Assembly: GCA_934630705.1 (NCBI GenBank)
Contig: CAKTWP010000004.1
Span: 111,064 to 175,063, forward strand
Origin: an uncultured Clostridia bacterium
GTDB lineage: Bacteria > Bacillota > Clostridia > Christensenellales > Aristaeellaceae
Direction: 5' to 3'
Length of the DNA: 64,000 nucleotides
Part shown: positions 50,494-59,570 of the stretch, piece after piece
Layout of the letters: every line of letters starts with the position of its first letter
Numbering within the stretch: position 1 is the stretch's first letter
Translations under genes and position numbers: made by a program
The notes under the pieces: generated by a model
Seen by the model: the letters and a program-made list of their open reading frames with translations, nothing else
The model's database searches: none
Told to the model about the DNA's origin: nothing

Positions 50494-51084
50494 TTACTGA
50501 TTCATTGATTTGCCGATTTTCGTTTTTTCCAGCGCCCTGAGCACCGGAGGACAGACCAGCGCTGCGGCAACCGCTTCACAGGGGCCTGCACCGCCTGCAG
50601 TGGCCGCAATAGCGCTGAGCACCGCCGTATTGTCAATGCCGCAGATCACATAGAACAGCAGCATCATGCCCAGATACAGCACCGTATTGGTCAGCGATCC
50701 CGCAGCCGCCGAAACCGCATACGCCACGTGCTTATTCTTTTTCGGCATCAGCCGGTACACGCCGCGAATCACCAGCGGAATGCACAGCCGGGGCACGAAG
50801 GTCATGACGATCACAAGAGGCATGCTGGACGCCATCAGCGAAGCCACCAGCACGGAAGGCTTCATCAGCGCAGAAGCGAAGCTCACCCCCGCGAAGGCCA
50901 ATCCCAGAATCAGGCCGCTTTTCAGCCCCATCAGCAGTGTGCCGATAGCCACAGGAATCACATACAGCGTCACATTGCACCAGCCCAGCGGAATCAATCC
51001 CAGCGGGGTGAAGCCCAGCAGCACGATCAGCGCACAGAGCAGCGCAGTGATGACCATTCGGGTGAGTTTGGCTTGTTGATTCAT
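50494..51084 (-). CDS. panT: ECF transporter S component, pantothenate type
   Basis: The 196-residue protein has about five or six membrane helices and resembles ECF S components (LTRMVITALLCALIVLLGFTPLG at the N-terminus). The ligand is inferred to be pantothenate because coaX follows in the same unit. The shared ECF energising module (EcfA1A2T) is not in the window. GGAGG lies 10 nt before the ATG at 51084; the in-frame extension to 51351 runs through the leader and promoter. A GC-rich leader precedes it. Confidence 0.8.
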   Translation of the reverse strand: MNQQAKLTRMVITALLCALIVLLGFTPLGLIPLGWCNVTLYVIPVAIGTLLMGLKSGLILGLAFAGVSFASALMKPSVLVASLMASSMPLVIVMTFVPRLCIPLVIRGVYRLMPKKNKHVAYAVSAAAGSLTNTVLYLGMMLLFYVICGIDNTAVLSAIAATAGGAGPCEAVAAALVCPPVLRALEKTKIGKSMNQ

Positions 51085-51195
51085 TTTCTCTTTCCTCCGT
51101 TCAAGCTCGTTTTGGGGATGCCCGACGAAACAGGGTAGGGGTTCCGCGCCCGGACGGTCCAGCTCCCGCAGGATACCGGCATGCCCGGGCAACCA
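51085..51195 (-). promoter_or_regulatory. GC-rich structured leader of panT-coaX
   Basis: After a TATAAT (minus strand, near 51202) the leader can close with GGTTGCCCG and CGGGCATCC (8 of 9 pairs), enclosing a GC-rich segment with further stems such as GGAC/GTCC. I matched no known riboswitch. It could be a vitamin sensor or simply a GC-rich UTR. Confidence 0.35.
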
Positions 51196-51288
51196 TGTAT
51201 TATACCAGATATGCCTCTGATTGTCAAAAGGTCCGCGGGGCAAAAAGCCGGGAAGCAGCGCAGGCATGCAGCCTGCCTGCAAAAGCAG

Positions 51289-51356
51289 AAAAGAGGCTTG
51301 AGTCCTTCCTTTGTTTTCGCTGCGAAAGCGGCAAAAACGGAAGGGGCTCAAGCCTC
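51289..51356 (-). terminator. terminator after Cna-B protein gene
   Basis: GAGGCTTGAG (51356-51347 side) pairs with CTCAAGCCTC (51302-51293), extended by CCTTCC/GGAAGG, with TTTT on the minus strand. Confidence 0.85.
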
Positions 51357-51398
51357 ATGGGATGATCATTTTTGGATGCCAGTGCTGGCGGAAGCTTT

Positions 51399-54300
51399 TT
51401 ATTCGCAGCGGCGTTTATGGAAGCTCCAGCCCAGCAGGATGGCGCTGACGGCCAACAGGGTCAGCCACAGACCCACCGGATACCCATCCCCGGTTTGCGG
51501 GGGTGTATAGGGCGACACAAGCGTGGGCCCGGGCGTCGGCGTCGCCGTTGGGCTGGGTGTCGGCGACGGGATCGGGCTCGGCGTAGCCGTCGGCGTGGGC
51601 GTTATGTACTGATTGACAAGGTGATAGCCTTCGGATCGGATTTCATAATTCTCCACAGGCGCTTCCTGAATCACGTACCGGATTTTCTGGCCATCGCGGG
51701 TTTCAGGCAGATTGGTGAAGGAATAGAGCCAGAGCCCTTCTTCGTTAGGCTTCACAATCGCGGTGGCAAGGATACCGTCTTTTCCCTCTTCGCGCAGGAA
51801 CACAGTGATGGATTCCGGCCGCTGCACGCCCTCATCCCCAACCCAGCGCTTGATACCGCTGATGTCAATTTTCTGCTCGTCGGGCGGATTCGTCAGCCGG
51901 TTATGCACCCGCAACAGCGCATGATGGGCATAATGCGTTGCGCCGCTCTGATCGGTCCAGACGGCATCCTTCTGATAGACGTCGTTTTCGGTCTCACGAT
52001 AGAGCACATCGTCGAAAGAAACAAGGTAATCCTCATATCCGTTGGGAAGAATGGACGAATCATAGGCGGTGCTGCCGATTCTGGTTTCCCGCAGCGTGTA
52101 GACAGCCACATGGCCATTCACATACAGGGGAAGATTCTCCCACGCATACGCCCATCCATTTTCGCCCAGCACACGCTTGACGCTTTCATCCGAATCGGCG
52201 TACAGAGGACGGCCATCGCACCACAGCTCCACCTCCACCGGGACCCGCTGGGCCGTGGGCGTGGACGCATCCCAATCCGCTTCCACCGTCACGGTAAGCA
52301 GCTGTTCGGAAATATTGCGGATGGTGATCAGCGAGCTGTCGCTGAGGCTGACGTTGGCATCAGACAGGGGCTGCCTGTTCGCATCGGTCAGTGCTTCGAC
52401 AGTGCCATCCTCCCCGACCGTAAAGGAGAAAGCCAAATCGCCGGTGTAGCCTTCCGGAATCGTTTCGGTCAGCGTATAGGTGCCCGCTTCCAGATGCAGA
52501 TACACATGGCCGCTGGCATCCGTCACCACCTGGTTATCCGCAACCAGCTCCGTAAAGTCATTGTTGTTGCAATACTCACTGGTGCCGGGCTTGCGGGTCA
52601 GCACCATTTCGGCGTCTTCCCTGCTCAGGGTAAACCACACGCCCTGCATAGGCGCATGCGTGAAGGAGTCTATCTTGAACAGCGTGAGAATATGCTTCTT
52701 CGTATAGACATTTTGGAACGCTACCGTCTGATACGCCGATGCAGGCAGATCATTTGCATAGGATTCCGCCACGATCCGCACCAGACTTCCGGCTGCATAG
52801 TCCTCCCAGCGGGAGGGCGTTCCGGCCGCGCTGGTAACCCGATAGCGGGTGATGGAGTGCCATTCATCGTTCAGGCGGTAATTCTGCTCCGTAAGGGTAT
52901 ATTCCCGCAATGGATGGCCATTCAGAATCCACGTATAGGTGTCGGTTTCCGGGTCGTACTGGGAATGGCCGGTCTGCCCCTGCCGGGTTTCCTGCCCCGC
53001 AGGCTGCAGGCACAGCGTGAAGTCCGTCACAATTTCATTGTCCTGTGCCGAATCATGGGCCACAAGGATGGCATAGCCGCCGTTTTTAATGGCTGCAACG
53101 GCCTGCGCATCACCAGCGAAGGACTTGGTCACGCGCAGCTTGGCTTCCTTGGCCACCAGCGCGCCGTCAATGTGCCAGCCATCGGACTTGTCGTATTTGA
53201 TCACATACCAGCGGACGGTAAAGTGATCCGACGTGATGCTTTCCGTTGGGATCACGATTCCATCCATTTTGATGGTATAGCCAACCTGTCGGATATGCGC
53301 CAGCACGTCCTCATCCGAAGGAAAATGGCCAATCGTCACGCCTTCATAGGGCGTAGTCTTCATGGCGCGGATGGTGCGGTCCGTTTCCAGCGCAGTGGCC
53401 GCCGAGTCAGGAGGCGCCAGAAGCATATAATCTTTGGGCTGCCCCAGTGTTCCGGTGAGCCTGTCCGTTCCCGAGACCGGGGCGGTATAAATAACACGGG
53501 TGAAATTTTCCTCCGGCTGCTGAGTAAAGCCGCTGGAGGTGTTATCGGCAATTTCGCAGGTCAGATTGATATAGAAATTGGCAGAGTTGATCCAATTGTT
53601 CTGGTCCGTGGCTTTCCATTGGGCATAAAGCTGCACCACGCCGTCGCGCTCGTTACAAAGAATCTCATTCTGAGGCAGTTCCTCGCCGGAGTTGAGCACC
53701 TGCTGGGTGTCCCCCACGCGCCAGCCCGCAAATTGATAATAATATTTTTTGTCTTTGGACGAGCTGGGAACCGATACCAGCACATATTCCTGATCCGTTT
53801 CCCGCAACAGATGCCGGTTGCCGGGCATCCATACATCCTGCCAGCTGCTGCCGCCCAGAATCGTGCCCTCCGTATCCACCGCCTGCTGGCTATAGGCGAC
53901 TTGCCCCAGCGTCTTCAGGCTTTCGGCCACCGTGGCGGCATTATACTGGATGGTATAGGCCATTTCCCGGGTAGCGTTGGTGATTTTGATGGGCCAGCGG
54001 AGATCGGAAAAGCGGAAAAAGACGCGGCCGTTCTCTTCCCACTTTTCATCCGGGGTCAGCTCTACCTGCAGACGATTGTCAATGGCATGCCAATTTACGC
54101 TGCCGGAAATCGGAAGAGACACGTTCACTTCGCTGCCGGGGCGCTGATACCATTCCCGGCTTTCCCCGGGCGCAATGCCGGATGGATCGGAAATGGTGAT
54201 GCTGTAAAAGGTATTATCCTGAATCAGCGCTGCATCGCTCCGCTTAGCGGAGGAGGTAAAATAGGATGCGCTTCCGGGCACGTTAGCGGGCGTATAGAAC

Positions 54301-54716
54301 AGCAGAATGCGGTCGCGGAAGCTCAGCGGAATGCGCCACTGGCCTTCCGCGCTTACCGGCGCAGCATCCGCCCAGATCAGGCTGGTGTCGTTAATATCCG
54401 TATGGGGAAAAATACGCTCCCCTGCATAGCTGGCGGCAGAAAAGCCGAACTGGCCGTAGACTTCTTCCAGCGCATCCGCGGTGATATAGTATCGCGTCTG
54501 GCTGCCGAATTTCGCCTGCTGGCTGACCTCCTTCACGGTGATCAGCTGCCACTCATCGTTGACCAGCACATAGCATTCCACGCTGGCGGCATACGCGGCG
54601 GGAGCCGCTTCATCCGCAGCAGCCCATCCCGAGCCGCTCAGCGTCAATATGCAGAAAATGAGTGATAGAGCGATCTTCCAAAAAAAGTTTTCCTGCCGCG
54701 TCCGCTTCTCTCCCAT
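51399..54716 (-). CDS. large surface protein with Cna-B/SpaA-like repeats and LPXTG-like anchor
   Basis: The 1105-residue protein has a signal peptide (hydrophobic core about 14-30), a long N-terminal beta region with an InlB-like YYQFAGWRVGDTQQ...VQLYAQWKA repeat, and C-terminal Cna-B or SpaA-like domains: FKIDSFTHAPMQGVWFTLS with GTYTLTETIPEGY (about 690-780), then two further Cna-B units with ending motifs LRETRIG and YVIQEA. A Thr/Pro-rich stalk leads to PPQTG, a hydrophobic helix and KRRCE, a sortase signal with PPQTG in place of LPxTG. It is probably a pilin-like adhesin. The start (ATG 54716) is uncertain. No sortase gene is nearby. Confidence 0.85.
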   Translation of the reverse strand: MGEKRTRQENFFWKIALSLIFCILTLSGSGWAAADEAAPAAYAASVECYVLVNDEWQLITVKEVSQQAKFGSQTRYYITADALEEVYGQFGFSAASYAGERIFPHTDINDTSLIWADAAPVSAEGQWRIPLSFRDRILLFYTPANVPGSASYFTSSAKRSDAALIQDNTFYSITISDPSGIAPGESREWYQRPGSEVNVSLPISGSVNWHAIDNRLQVELTPDEKWEENGRVFFRFSDLRWPIKITNATREMAYTIQYNAATVAESLKTLGQVAYSQQAVDTEGTILGGSSWQDVWMPGNRHLLRETDQEYVLVSVPSSSKDKKYYYQFAGWRVGDTQQVLNSGEELPQNEILCNERDGVVQLYAQWKATDQNNWINSANFYINLTCEIADNTSSGFTQQPEENFTRVIYTAPVSGTDRLTGTLGQPKDYMLLAPPDSAATALETDRTIRAMKTTPYEGVTIGHFPSDEDVLAHIRQVGYTIKMDGIVIPTESITSDHFTVRWYVIKYDKSDGWHIDGALVAKEAKLRVTKSFAGDAQAVAAIKNGGYAILVAHDSAQDNEIVTDFTLCLQPAGQETRQGQTGHSQYDPETDTYTWILNGHPLREYTLTEQNYRLNDEWHSITRYRVTSAAGTPSRWEDYAAGSLVRIVAESYANDLPASAYQTVAFQNVYTKKHILTLFKIDSFTHAPMQGVWFTLSREDAEMVLTRKPGTSEYCNNNDFTELVADNQVVTDASGHVYLHLEAGTYTLTETIPEGYTGDLAFSFTVGEDGTVEALTDANRQPLSDANVSLSDSSLITIRNISEQLLTVTVEADWDASTPTAQRVPVEVELWCDGRPLYADSDESVKRVLGENGWAYAWENLPLYVNGHVAVYTLRETRIGSTAYDSSILPNGYEDYLVSFDDVLYRETENDVYQKDAVWTDQSGATHYAHHALLRVHNRLTNPPDEQKIDISGIKRWVGDEGVQRPESITVFLREEGKDGILATAIVKPNEEGLWLYSFTNLPETRDGQKIRYVIQEAPVENYEIRSEGYHLVNQYITPTPTATPSPIPSPTPSPTATPTPGPTLVSPYTPPQTGDGYPVGLWLTLLAVSAILLGWSFHKRRCE

Positions 54717-54857
54717 GGTACCGTGCATTCCTTTCCGTTCGTTGCGCAAGCGCTTTGGCGCTTAACACAATAAGATACCCTCGTCTTTTTCCCACATCCC
54801 TGGTCAAAGATCAACGGTATCTAAAGAGATTATAACATATAGAAACAAATAAATCAA
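54717..54857 (-). promoter_or_regulatory. promoter and leader of Cna-B protein gene
   Basis: TTGATT (54857-54852), 17-bp spacer, TATAAT (54834-54829). The leader of about 105 nt can form AGATACC/GGTATCT (about 54822 and 54778) and AAGCGC/GCGCTT just before the start region, so it is structured. Confidence 0.65.
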
Positions 54858-54997
54858 TTTGCAAAAAAACTGCTTCTTTTTGCGTTTGCGTTAATTTGCG
54901 CGCAGCACTGCGTCAAGCGGATGAAAAAAAACGGTGGAAACCGGAACCGCCTCTGTTATTCCGCCTACGCTGTTCACAAGCCTGGGGCGAAAGCACA
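54858..54997. other. AT-rich and hairpin-bearing spacer
   Basis: The rest of the gap between the Cna-B gene and nrdG. It holds runs such as TTTTTTTTC on the minus strand and no supportable gene. Confidence 0.4.
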
Positions 54998-55045
54998 TAA
55001 AAACAGGAAAAGACGCTTTGAGAAAACCCAGAGCATCTTTTCCTG
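54998..55045 (-). terminator. terminator after nrdG
   Basis: CAGGAAAAGA-x-GCT pairs with AGC-x-TCTTTTCCTG (55045-55004), followed by TTTTTA on the minus strand. Confidence 0.85.
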
Positions 55046-55101
55046 CATTCCTCCGTGGCTATTGGGCGCAAAGCGCATCACGCTGTAAACAGAACCCACT
55101 T

Positions 55102-55608
55102 TCACCACACCGGCGGTTCCCAGCAGACGATCTTGCCCTGAGCAAGCGTTTGCTTTACATCGATCAGCCGCTGATTGCTGCTGCCGCAGTAATTCAGCTC
55201 CAGCGAACGCTTGGCCAGAATGAACGGCCCATCCACCAGCACATCCACCTCCCGAATCAGCGCCTGCTGGTCGGGATCGTTCTTTTCCATCAGCTGCTCC
55301 CAGGTATAGCCCGTATACGCCCAGACGTTCAGGCCCGCGGCATGGGCACCCCGGGCGATTTCCAGGCAGGCCGCGCTCTGCTCCAGGGGATCCCCGCCCG
55401 AAAGCGTCACGCCGCTGAGCAGGGGATTTTTCTTCATCCGCGCCACGATTTCCGCCGTATCCTCCTCATGGCCGCCGGCAGGATCATGGGTTTCGGGATT
55501 ATGGCAGCCAGGGCAGCAGTGGGAGCAGCCCTGGGTAAACACGGTAAACCGCAGGCCAGGGCCATCCACGATGCTGTCGTTCACCGTGCCCGCAATGCGT
55601 ATCCTCAT
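55102..55608 (-). CDS. nrdG: anaerobic ribonucleotide reductase activating protein
   Basis: NrdG is a radical SAM enzyme that installs the glycyl radical on NrdD. The 168-residue protein has DGPGLRFTVFTQGCSHCCPGC with C28, C32 and C35 as the CxxxCxxC cluster ligands, and SGGDPLEQ as the SAM-binding GGDP. Length and motifs match NrdG rather than pyruvate formate-lyase activase. No nrdD is adjacent, which is unusual because they normally form an operon; nrdD must be elsewhere. AAGGAG precedes the ATG. Confidence 0.92.
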   Translation of the reverse strand: MRIRIAGTVNDSIVDGPGLRFTVFTQGCSHCCPGCHNPETHDPAGGHEEDTAEIVARMKKNPLLSGVTLSGGDPLEQSAACLEIARGAHAAGLNVWAYTGYTWEQLMEKNDPDQQALIREVDVLVDGPFILAKRSLELNYCGSSNQRLIDVKQTLAQGKIVCWEPPVW

Positions 55609-55717
55609 TACTCACTCGCTCCTTCTTCATTTCAGGTTTTCCGTTCATCCTGTTTTTCGTCATACAAGAGAGCGCCGCCGGCGTGCGTCCGGGGCGCTCC
55701 TTTTTGCTGACAGCAGG

Positions 55718-56404
55718 TTATTCAATCCATTCCGGCTTCTCCCCGCGCCCGGCCTGCAGCAGGGCGTTGAAGAAGGGAATCACGTTTTCATCGTTCTGAT
55801 TGTTGATCAGAATCACGGCGTAAAGCCCGCGGTTATCCAGCTGCATGCCGTCCATGTAGCCATAGAAGGTATCCAGCGGGATGCCGTACAGGTGCTGCGC
55901 GGAATAGACGGAGGGATTCCCCTGATCGTCGATTTCCTCCACCATCGCCACCATGCCCTTGGACAGATCAATATCGCCCACGTCGATGGTGCCGTCTGCC
56001 ACCAGATCCTCCAGCTCCAGGAACGCGCCCTGGGCGGCAAAGGACTTGAAATACTGCTCGGTGAGGAAATAAATATCGCCCTCGGCGGCTGCCACATACG
56101 CGGTCAGCTGCATGGAAGTGGTATAATCATCGCTGCTCATCAGGGCCACGGCGGACACCGTTTCCATCTCCGGCACCACCTCATGCCAGATCGGCGCAAT
56201 GAATGCGTCGATGGCCTCGGCGCTGGCGGTATTGGTCTGCACATAGAGATCAATCCGCTTATCCTGGGGCGAGCGATAGGCCGTGGTGGTATAGAGCAGG
56301 CTCCAGCCGAAAATGGCCGCCACAGCAACCAGCGCGTATTTCCAGCTGCTATAAGTTAAATGGTTCCGCAGCCGCGCCTTCGTGATCGGGGTATTGATGC
56401 GCAT
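55718..56404 (-). CDS. membrane-anchored protein of unknown function
   Basis: The 228-residue protein has an N-terminal cytoplasmic stub, one membrane helix (about 23-42) and an outer domain that shows features of a solute-binding-like fold: SAVALMSSDDYTTSMQLTAYVAAAEGDIYFLTEQYF and a C-terminal NQNDENVIPFFNALLQAGR. It might be an anchored binding or sensor domain. I do not recognise a family. A GC-rich hairpin (55670-55699) follows, and lysS lies upstream on the same strand after a 105-bp gap. Confidence 0.6.
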   Translation of the reverse strand: MRINTPITKARLRNHLTYSSWKYALVAVAAIFGWSLLYTTTAYRSPQDKRIDLYVQTNTASAEAIDAFIAPIWHEVVPEMETVSAVALMSSDDYTTSMQLTAYVAAAEGDIYFLTEQYFKSFAAQGAFLELEDLVADGTIDVGDIDLSKGMVAMVEEIDDQGNPSVYSAQHLYGIPLDTFYGYMDGMQLDNRGLYAVILINNQNDENVIPFFNALLQAGRGEKPEWIE

Positions 56405-56509
56405 AGAATTGTTTTCTCCTTAATCAATCCGGGCAATTGGGGTAAAAGGTGCGGTAAAGCCCGCTTTTTTCATTTCTCCGTGCCCGGGAACCCTTGGTTT
56501 TTCGTTTTC

Positions 56510-57991
56510 TCAATCGCGGGGTTTCATGGTGGGGAACAGCAGCACATCGCGGATGGAGGCAGCCCCGGTGAGCAGCATCACCAGCCGATCCACGCCAAAC
56601 CCCAGACCACCCGTAGGCGGCATGCCGATTTCCAGGGCGTTGACAAAATCATAATCCACTTGAGCGCGGCTGCCCGGATCCAGCTTCTTGCGCTCAGCAA
56701 CCTGCTTTTCAAACCGCGCCCGCTGATCGATGGGATCGTTCAGCTCGGAGAAGGCATTACCAAACTCCGTGGCGTTAATGAAGTATTCAAAGCGCTCTGT
56801 GAAGGCAGGATCATCCGGCTTGCGCTTGGCCAGCGGGCTGATCTCCACGGGATAATCGTAAATGAAGGTGGGCTGAATCAGCTTTTCCTCCACGAACGCA
56901 TCGAAGAATTCCGCCAGAATCGTGCCCTTGCAGGGAACTTCGGGCAGATCCACATGATGCTCCCTGGCGCAGGCGATAGCGTCCTCATCCGTTTTCCAGT
57001 CGTTAAAGTCCACGCCGGAATACTTCTTCACGGCCTCTACCATCGTCAGCCGTTCCCAGTGGCCCAGATCGATGTCATGGCCCATATAGGGAATCACCAG
57101 CGATCCGCAGACGTTCTGCGCCACGGTCTTCATCATGTTCTCCACCAGATCCATCATGCCATGGAAATCCGTATAGGCCTGATAGAGCTCGATGGTGGTA
57201 AATTCGGGGTTATGCTTGGGATCCATGCCCTCATTGCGGAAAATACGGCCCACCTCATACACCCGATCCATGCCGCCCACAATCAGGCGCTTGAGATACA
57301 GCTCCGTTTCGATGCGCAGCACCATGTCCATATCCAGCGTGTTATGATGGGTGTAGAAAGGCTTGGCGGAAGCGCCGATTTCAAAGGGAGTAAGAATGGG
57401 GGTGTCCACTTCCAGGAAGCCCTGACCATCCAGGAACGCCCGCAGTTCCTTCATAATCTGGCTGCGTTTGACGAACGTATCCCGCACCTCGGGGTTCACG
57501 ATCATATCCAGATACCGCTGGCGATAGCGAATATCGGTATCCGTCAGGCCGTGGAACTTTTCCGGCAGGGGCTTGAGGCACTTGGCCAGCAGCTGCAGCT
57601 GCTGCACGTGCACGGAGATTTCCTCGGTCTTGGTCTTAAACACGAAGCCCCGGATGAACACCAGATCGCCCAGATCCATATCCTTAAAGGCGGCATAGGC
57701 TTCCTCGCCCACATCGTCCTTGCGGACATAGAACTGGATATCCCCCGCCGCGTCCAGCAGATGGGCGAAGGCAGCCTTGCCCATCACCCGGCGGCTGATC
57801 ATGCGGCCTGCCAGCGCCACTTCCTTGCCTTCCATTTCATCAAAATGGCTGACAATATCAGCGCTCTTGGCGTCCACGTCGCACTTGGTGAGCAAATAGG
57901 GATCCTGGCCCTTTTCCCGAAGGGCGGCCAGCTTGGCGCGGCGAATCTGTTCCTGTTCCGAATAATTGGGGGCGGCAATTTCCTGCGGCAT
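56510..57991 (-). CDS. lysS: lysyl-tRNA synthetase (class II)
   Basis: The 493-residue enzyme charges tRNA-Lys. An OB-fold anticodon domain (about 55-155) precedes the class II core: motif 2 in YEVGRIFRNEGMDPKHNPEFTTIELY (about 255) and motif 3 GGLGFGVDRLVMLL (about 460). GAGG lies about 10 nt before the ATG. It lies 42 bp after greA, a conserved Firmicutes pair. There is no room for a T-box in that gap, so it is driven from upstream. Confidence 0.97.
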   Translation of the reverse strand: MPQEIAAPNYSEQEQIRRAKLAALREKGQDPYLLTKCDVDAKSADIVSHFDEMEGKEVALAGRMISRRVMGKAAFAHLLDAAGDIQFYVRKDDVGEEAYAAFKDMDLGDLVFIRGFVFKTKTEEISVHVQQLQLLAKCLKPLPEKFHGLTDTDIRYRQRYLDMIVNPEVRDTFVKRSQIMKELRAFLDGQGFLEVDTPILTPFEIGASAKPFYTHHNTLDMDMVLRIETELYLKRLIVGGMDRVYEVGRIFRNEGMDPKHNPEFTTIELYQAYTDFHGMMDLVENMMKTVAQNVCGSLVIPYMGHDIDLGHWERLTMVEAVKKYSGVDFNDWKTDEDAIACAREHHVDLPEVPCKGTILAEFFDAFVEEKLIQPTFIYDYPVEISPLAKRKPDDPAFTERFEYFINATEFGNAFSELNDPIDQRARFEKQVAERKKLDPGSRAQVDYDFVNALEIGMPPTGGLGFGVDRLVMLLTGAASIRDVLLFPTMKPRD

Positions 57992-58033
57992 GGATCATAA
58001 CCTCATTTCATTCGTTGGTCTGTCCGCTGTCCC

Positions 58034-58525
58034 TCAGCGGCTGATTTCCAGAATCTTGAGCAGGATGGGGCCGTCGGGGGATTCCACCGTCACGGTCTCG
58101 CCCACTTTATGGCCCAGCAGCGCAGCGCCCACGGGGCATTCGTTGGAAATACGGTTGTTCATCGGGTCGCTTTCATGAGCGCCCACCAGCGCGTAATCCT
58201 CGGTGTCGCCATCATCCACATATTCCACGCGCACATTGGTGCCCACGTTCACCGAATCGGTGGACACGTTTTCATCGTCGATCACGATCGCGGTGCGGAT
58301 CGCGGCTTCCAGCTCGGCAATCTCCATTTCCAGGCGGGACTGCTCGTTTTTCGCTTCATCGTATTCGGCGTTTTCACTCAAATCGCCGAAGCCGCGGGCC
58401 ACGGAAATCTGCTCGGCCACCTCGGCGCGGCGCACCGTGGTCAGATACTGCAGCTTTTCTTCCAGCTTTTTCATGCCCTCCACGGACACGACGGTCTTAT
58501 TCTTGTGTTCATGCACTTCGCTCAT
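58034..58525 (-). CDS. greA: transcription elongation factor GreA
   Basis: GreA rescues backtracked RNA polymerase. The 163-residue protein has the N-terminal coiled coil with acidic tip residues (GDLSENAEYDEAKNEQ, about 48-63) and a C-terminal FKBP-like domain (HESDPMNNRISNECPVGAALLG). AAGGAG lies 9 nt before the ATG at 58525; the ATG at 58546 lacks a site. It precedes lysS and follows the GDPD gene by 26 bp. Confidence 0.96.
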   Translation of the reverse strand: MSEVHEHKNKTVVSVEGMKKLEEKLQYLTTVRRAEVAEQISVARGFGDLSENAEYDEAKNEQSRLEMEIAELEAAIRTAIVIDDENVSTDSVNVGTNVRVEYVDDGDTEDYALVGAHESDPMNNRISNECPVGAALLGHKVGETVTVESPDGPILLKILEISR

Positions 58526-58551
58526 GATATGATCTCCTTTTCTCAATGGGT

Positions 58552-59382
58552 TTATGGCTCAAAGGCTTCGAAAATCTGAAGGTCATAAGCGCGCTCCAGC
58601 TTTTCAGAATCCTCCTTGGAACGCACCGTCCACGCCGCCAGCATGGGGCGGAACAGGCTGCGCAGCACACGGAAGGAAAGGTTGCGATCGGTTTTATAGC
58701 CATAGGCCACAAAATCCGGCCGGGAAAGGAAATTGCCCAGCAGATACGCGGCGCAAAACTGCTTGACGTCGGCATACTTTCCCTTTTTGGTATACCGCTG
58801 ATCCACCGCCAGCTGCCCGCGAACCACCTTGGGCGCATGCTTTTTATACCAGCGCATCAGCAGCGGATCAAAGGATTCCACGCAGTATACGCCCCCATAC
58901 GTCTGCATCCGGGCATTGAGCAGCGTGGCCAGTGCGGTATCCCCCTTCTTATCGCTTTTGAGCTCGATAATCAGCGGCACCCTGCCGTCCACCAGCGCCA
59001 GCACCTGATCCAGCGTGGGCACGGATTCGCCGCTCTGCCCCAGCTCCAGATGCTGGATTTCCGAAAGCGTGGTCTCGGAGATCAGCCGGCTATCCCCGCA
59101 CAGTCGCTTGAGGGAATTATCGTGATGCACCACCAGCTGCTGATCCTTCGTCAGATGCACATCCAGCTCGATGCCAAAGCCCTTGTCCACCGCCTTTTGA
59201 AAGGCGGGCAGGGAATTTTCCGGCACCAGATGGTTATCATCGTGCAGCCCGCGATGGGCGTAATACCAGCCCAGCAGCTCTTTTCGGCGCAGCTTGCGAT
59301 GGAGGATGTTGGGCGCGATCAGAAACAGATAGACAAGCCCGATGGCAATCAGCCACCGCAGAATTTCAAGCACCACGCTCAT
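58552..59382 (-). CDS. membrane-anchored glycerophosphodiester phosphodiesterase
   Basis: The 276-residue protein has one N-terminal membrane helix (about 5-24) and a GDPD TIM barrel with HRGLHDDNHLVPENSLPAF (about 42-60) and ELDVHLTKDQQLVVHHD, which hold the catalytic histidines and metal carboxylates. It hydrolyses glycerophosphodiesters to glycerol-3-phosphate and an alcohol, probably from lipoteichoic or lipid debris. AAAGGAGG lies about 7 nt before the ATG at 59382. It leads the GDPD-greA-lysS unit. Confidence 0.9.
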   Translation of the reverse strand: MSVVLEILRWLIAIGLVYLFLIAPNILHRKLRRKELLGWYYAHRGLHDDNHLVPENSLPAFQKAVDKGFGIELDVHLTKDQQLVVHHDNSLKRLCGDSRLISETTLSEIQHLELGQSGESVPTLDQVLALVDGRVPLIIELKSDKKGDTALATLLNARMQTYGGVYCVESFDPLLMRWYKKHAPKVVRGQLAVDQRYTKKGKYADVKQFCAAYLLGNFLSRPDFVAYGYKTDRNLSFRVLRSLFRPMLAAWTVRSKEDSEKLERAYDLQIFEAFEP

Positions 59383-59442
59383 GGGCTTCCTCCTTTGCAA
59401 AGCATCAGCGAAAAAGGCTGCCATCACAACAGCTTCGGCTTA

Positions 59443-59470
59443 TTATACCCCAGATGCCCCGCAAATGCAA
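59443..59470 (-). promoter_or_regulatory. promoter of GDPD-greA-lysS unit
   Basis: TTGCAT (59470-59465), 16-bp spacer, TATAAT (59448-59443). Confidence 0.7.
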
Positions 59471-59570
59471 CCGCCGTGCCGCATCTTTTTGCGGCGAGAA
59501 TGTGGCGTTTTGGCAGGATGCATGGTATAATGGCAGGGTATGGAGATCTGTCAAGGAGGGCTCAACCCCA

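Noticed and set aside
51372..54665. 1097-codon open frame opposite the Cna-B surface protein
   Set aside because: The minus strand has a signal peptide, repeats and a sorting signal; the plus frame is a shadow.
57992..58033. T-box riboswitch before lysS
   Set aside because: Only 42 bp separate greA and lysS, too short for a T-box.
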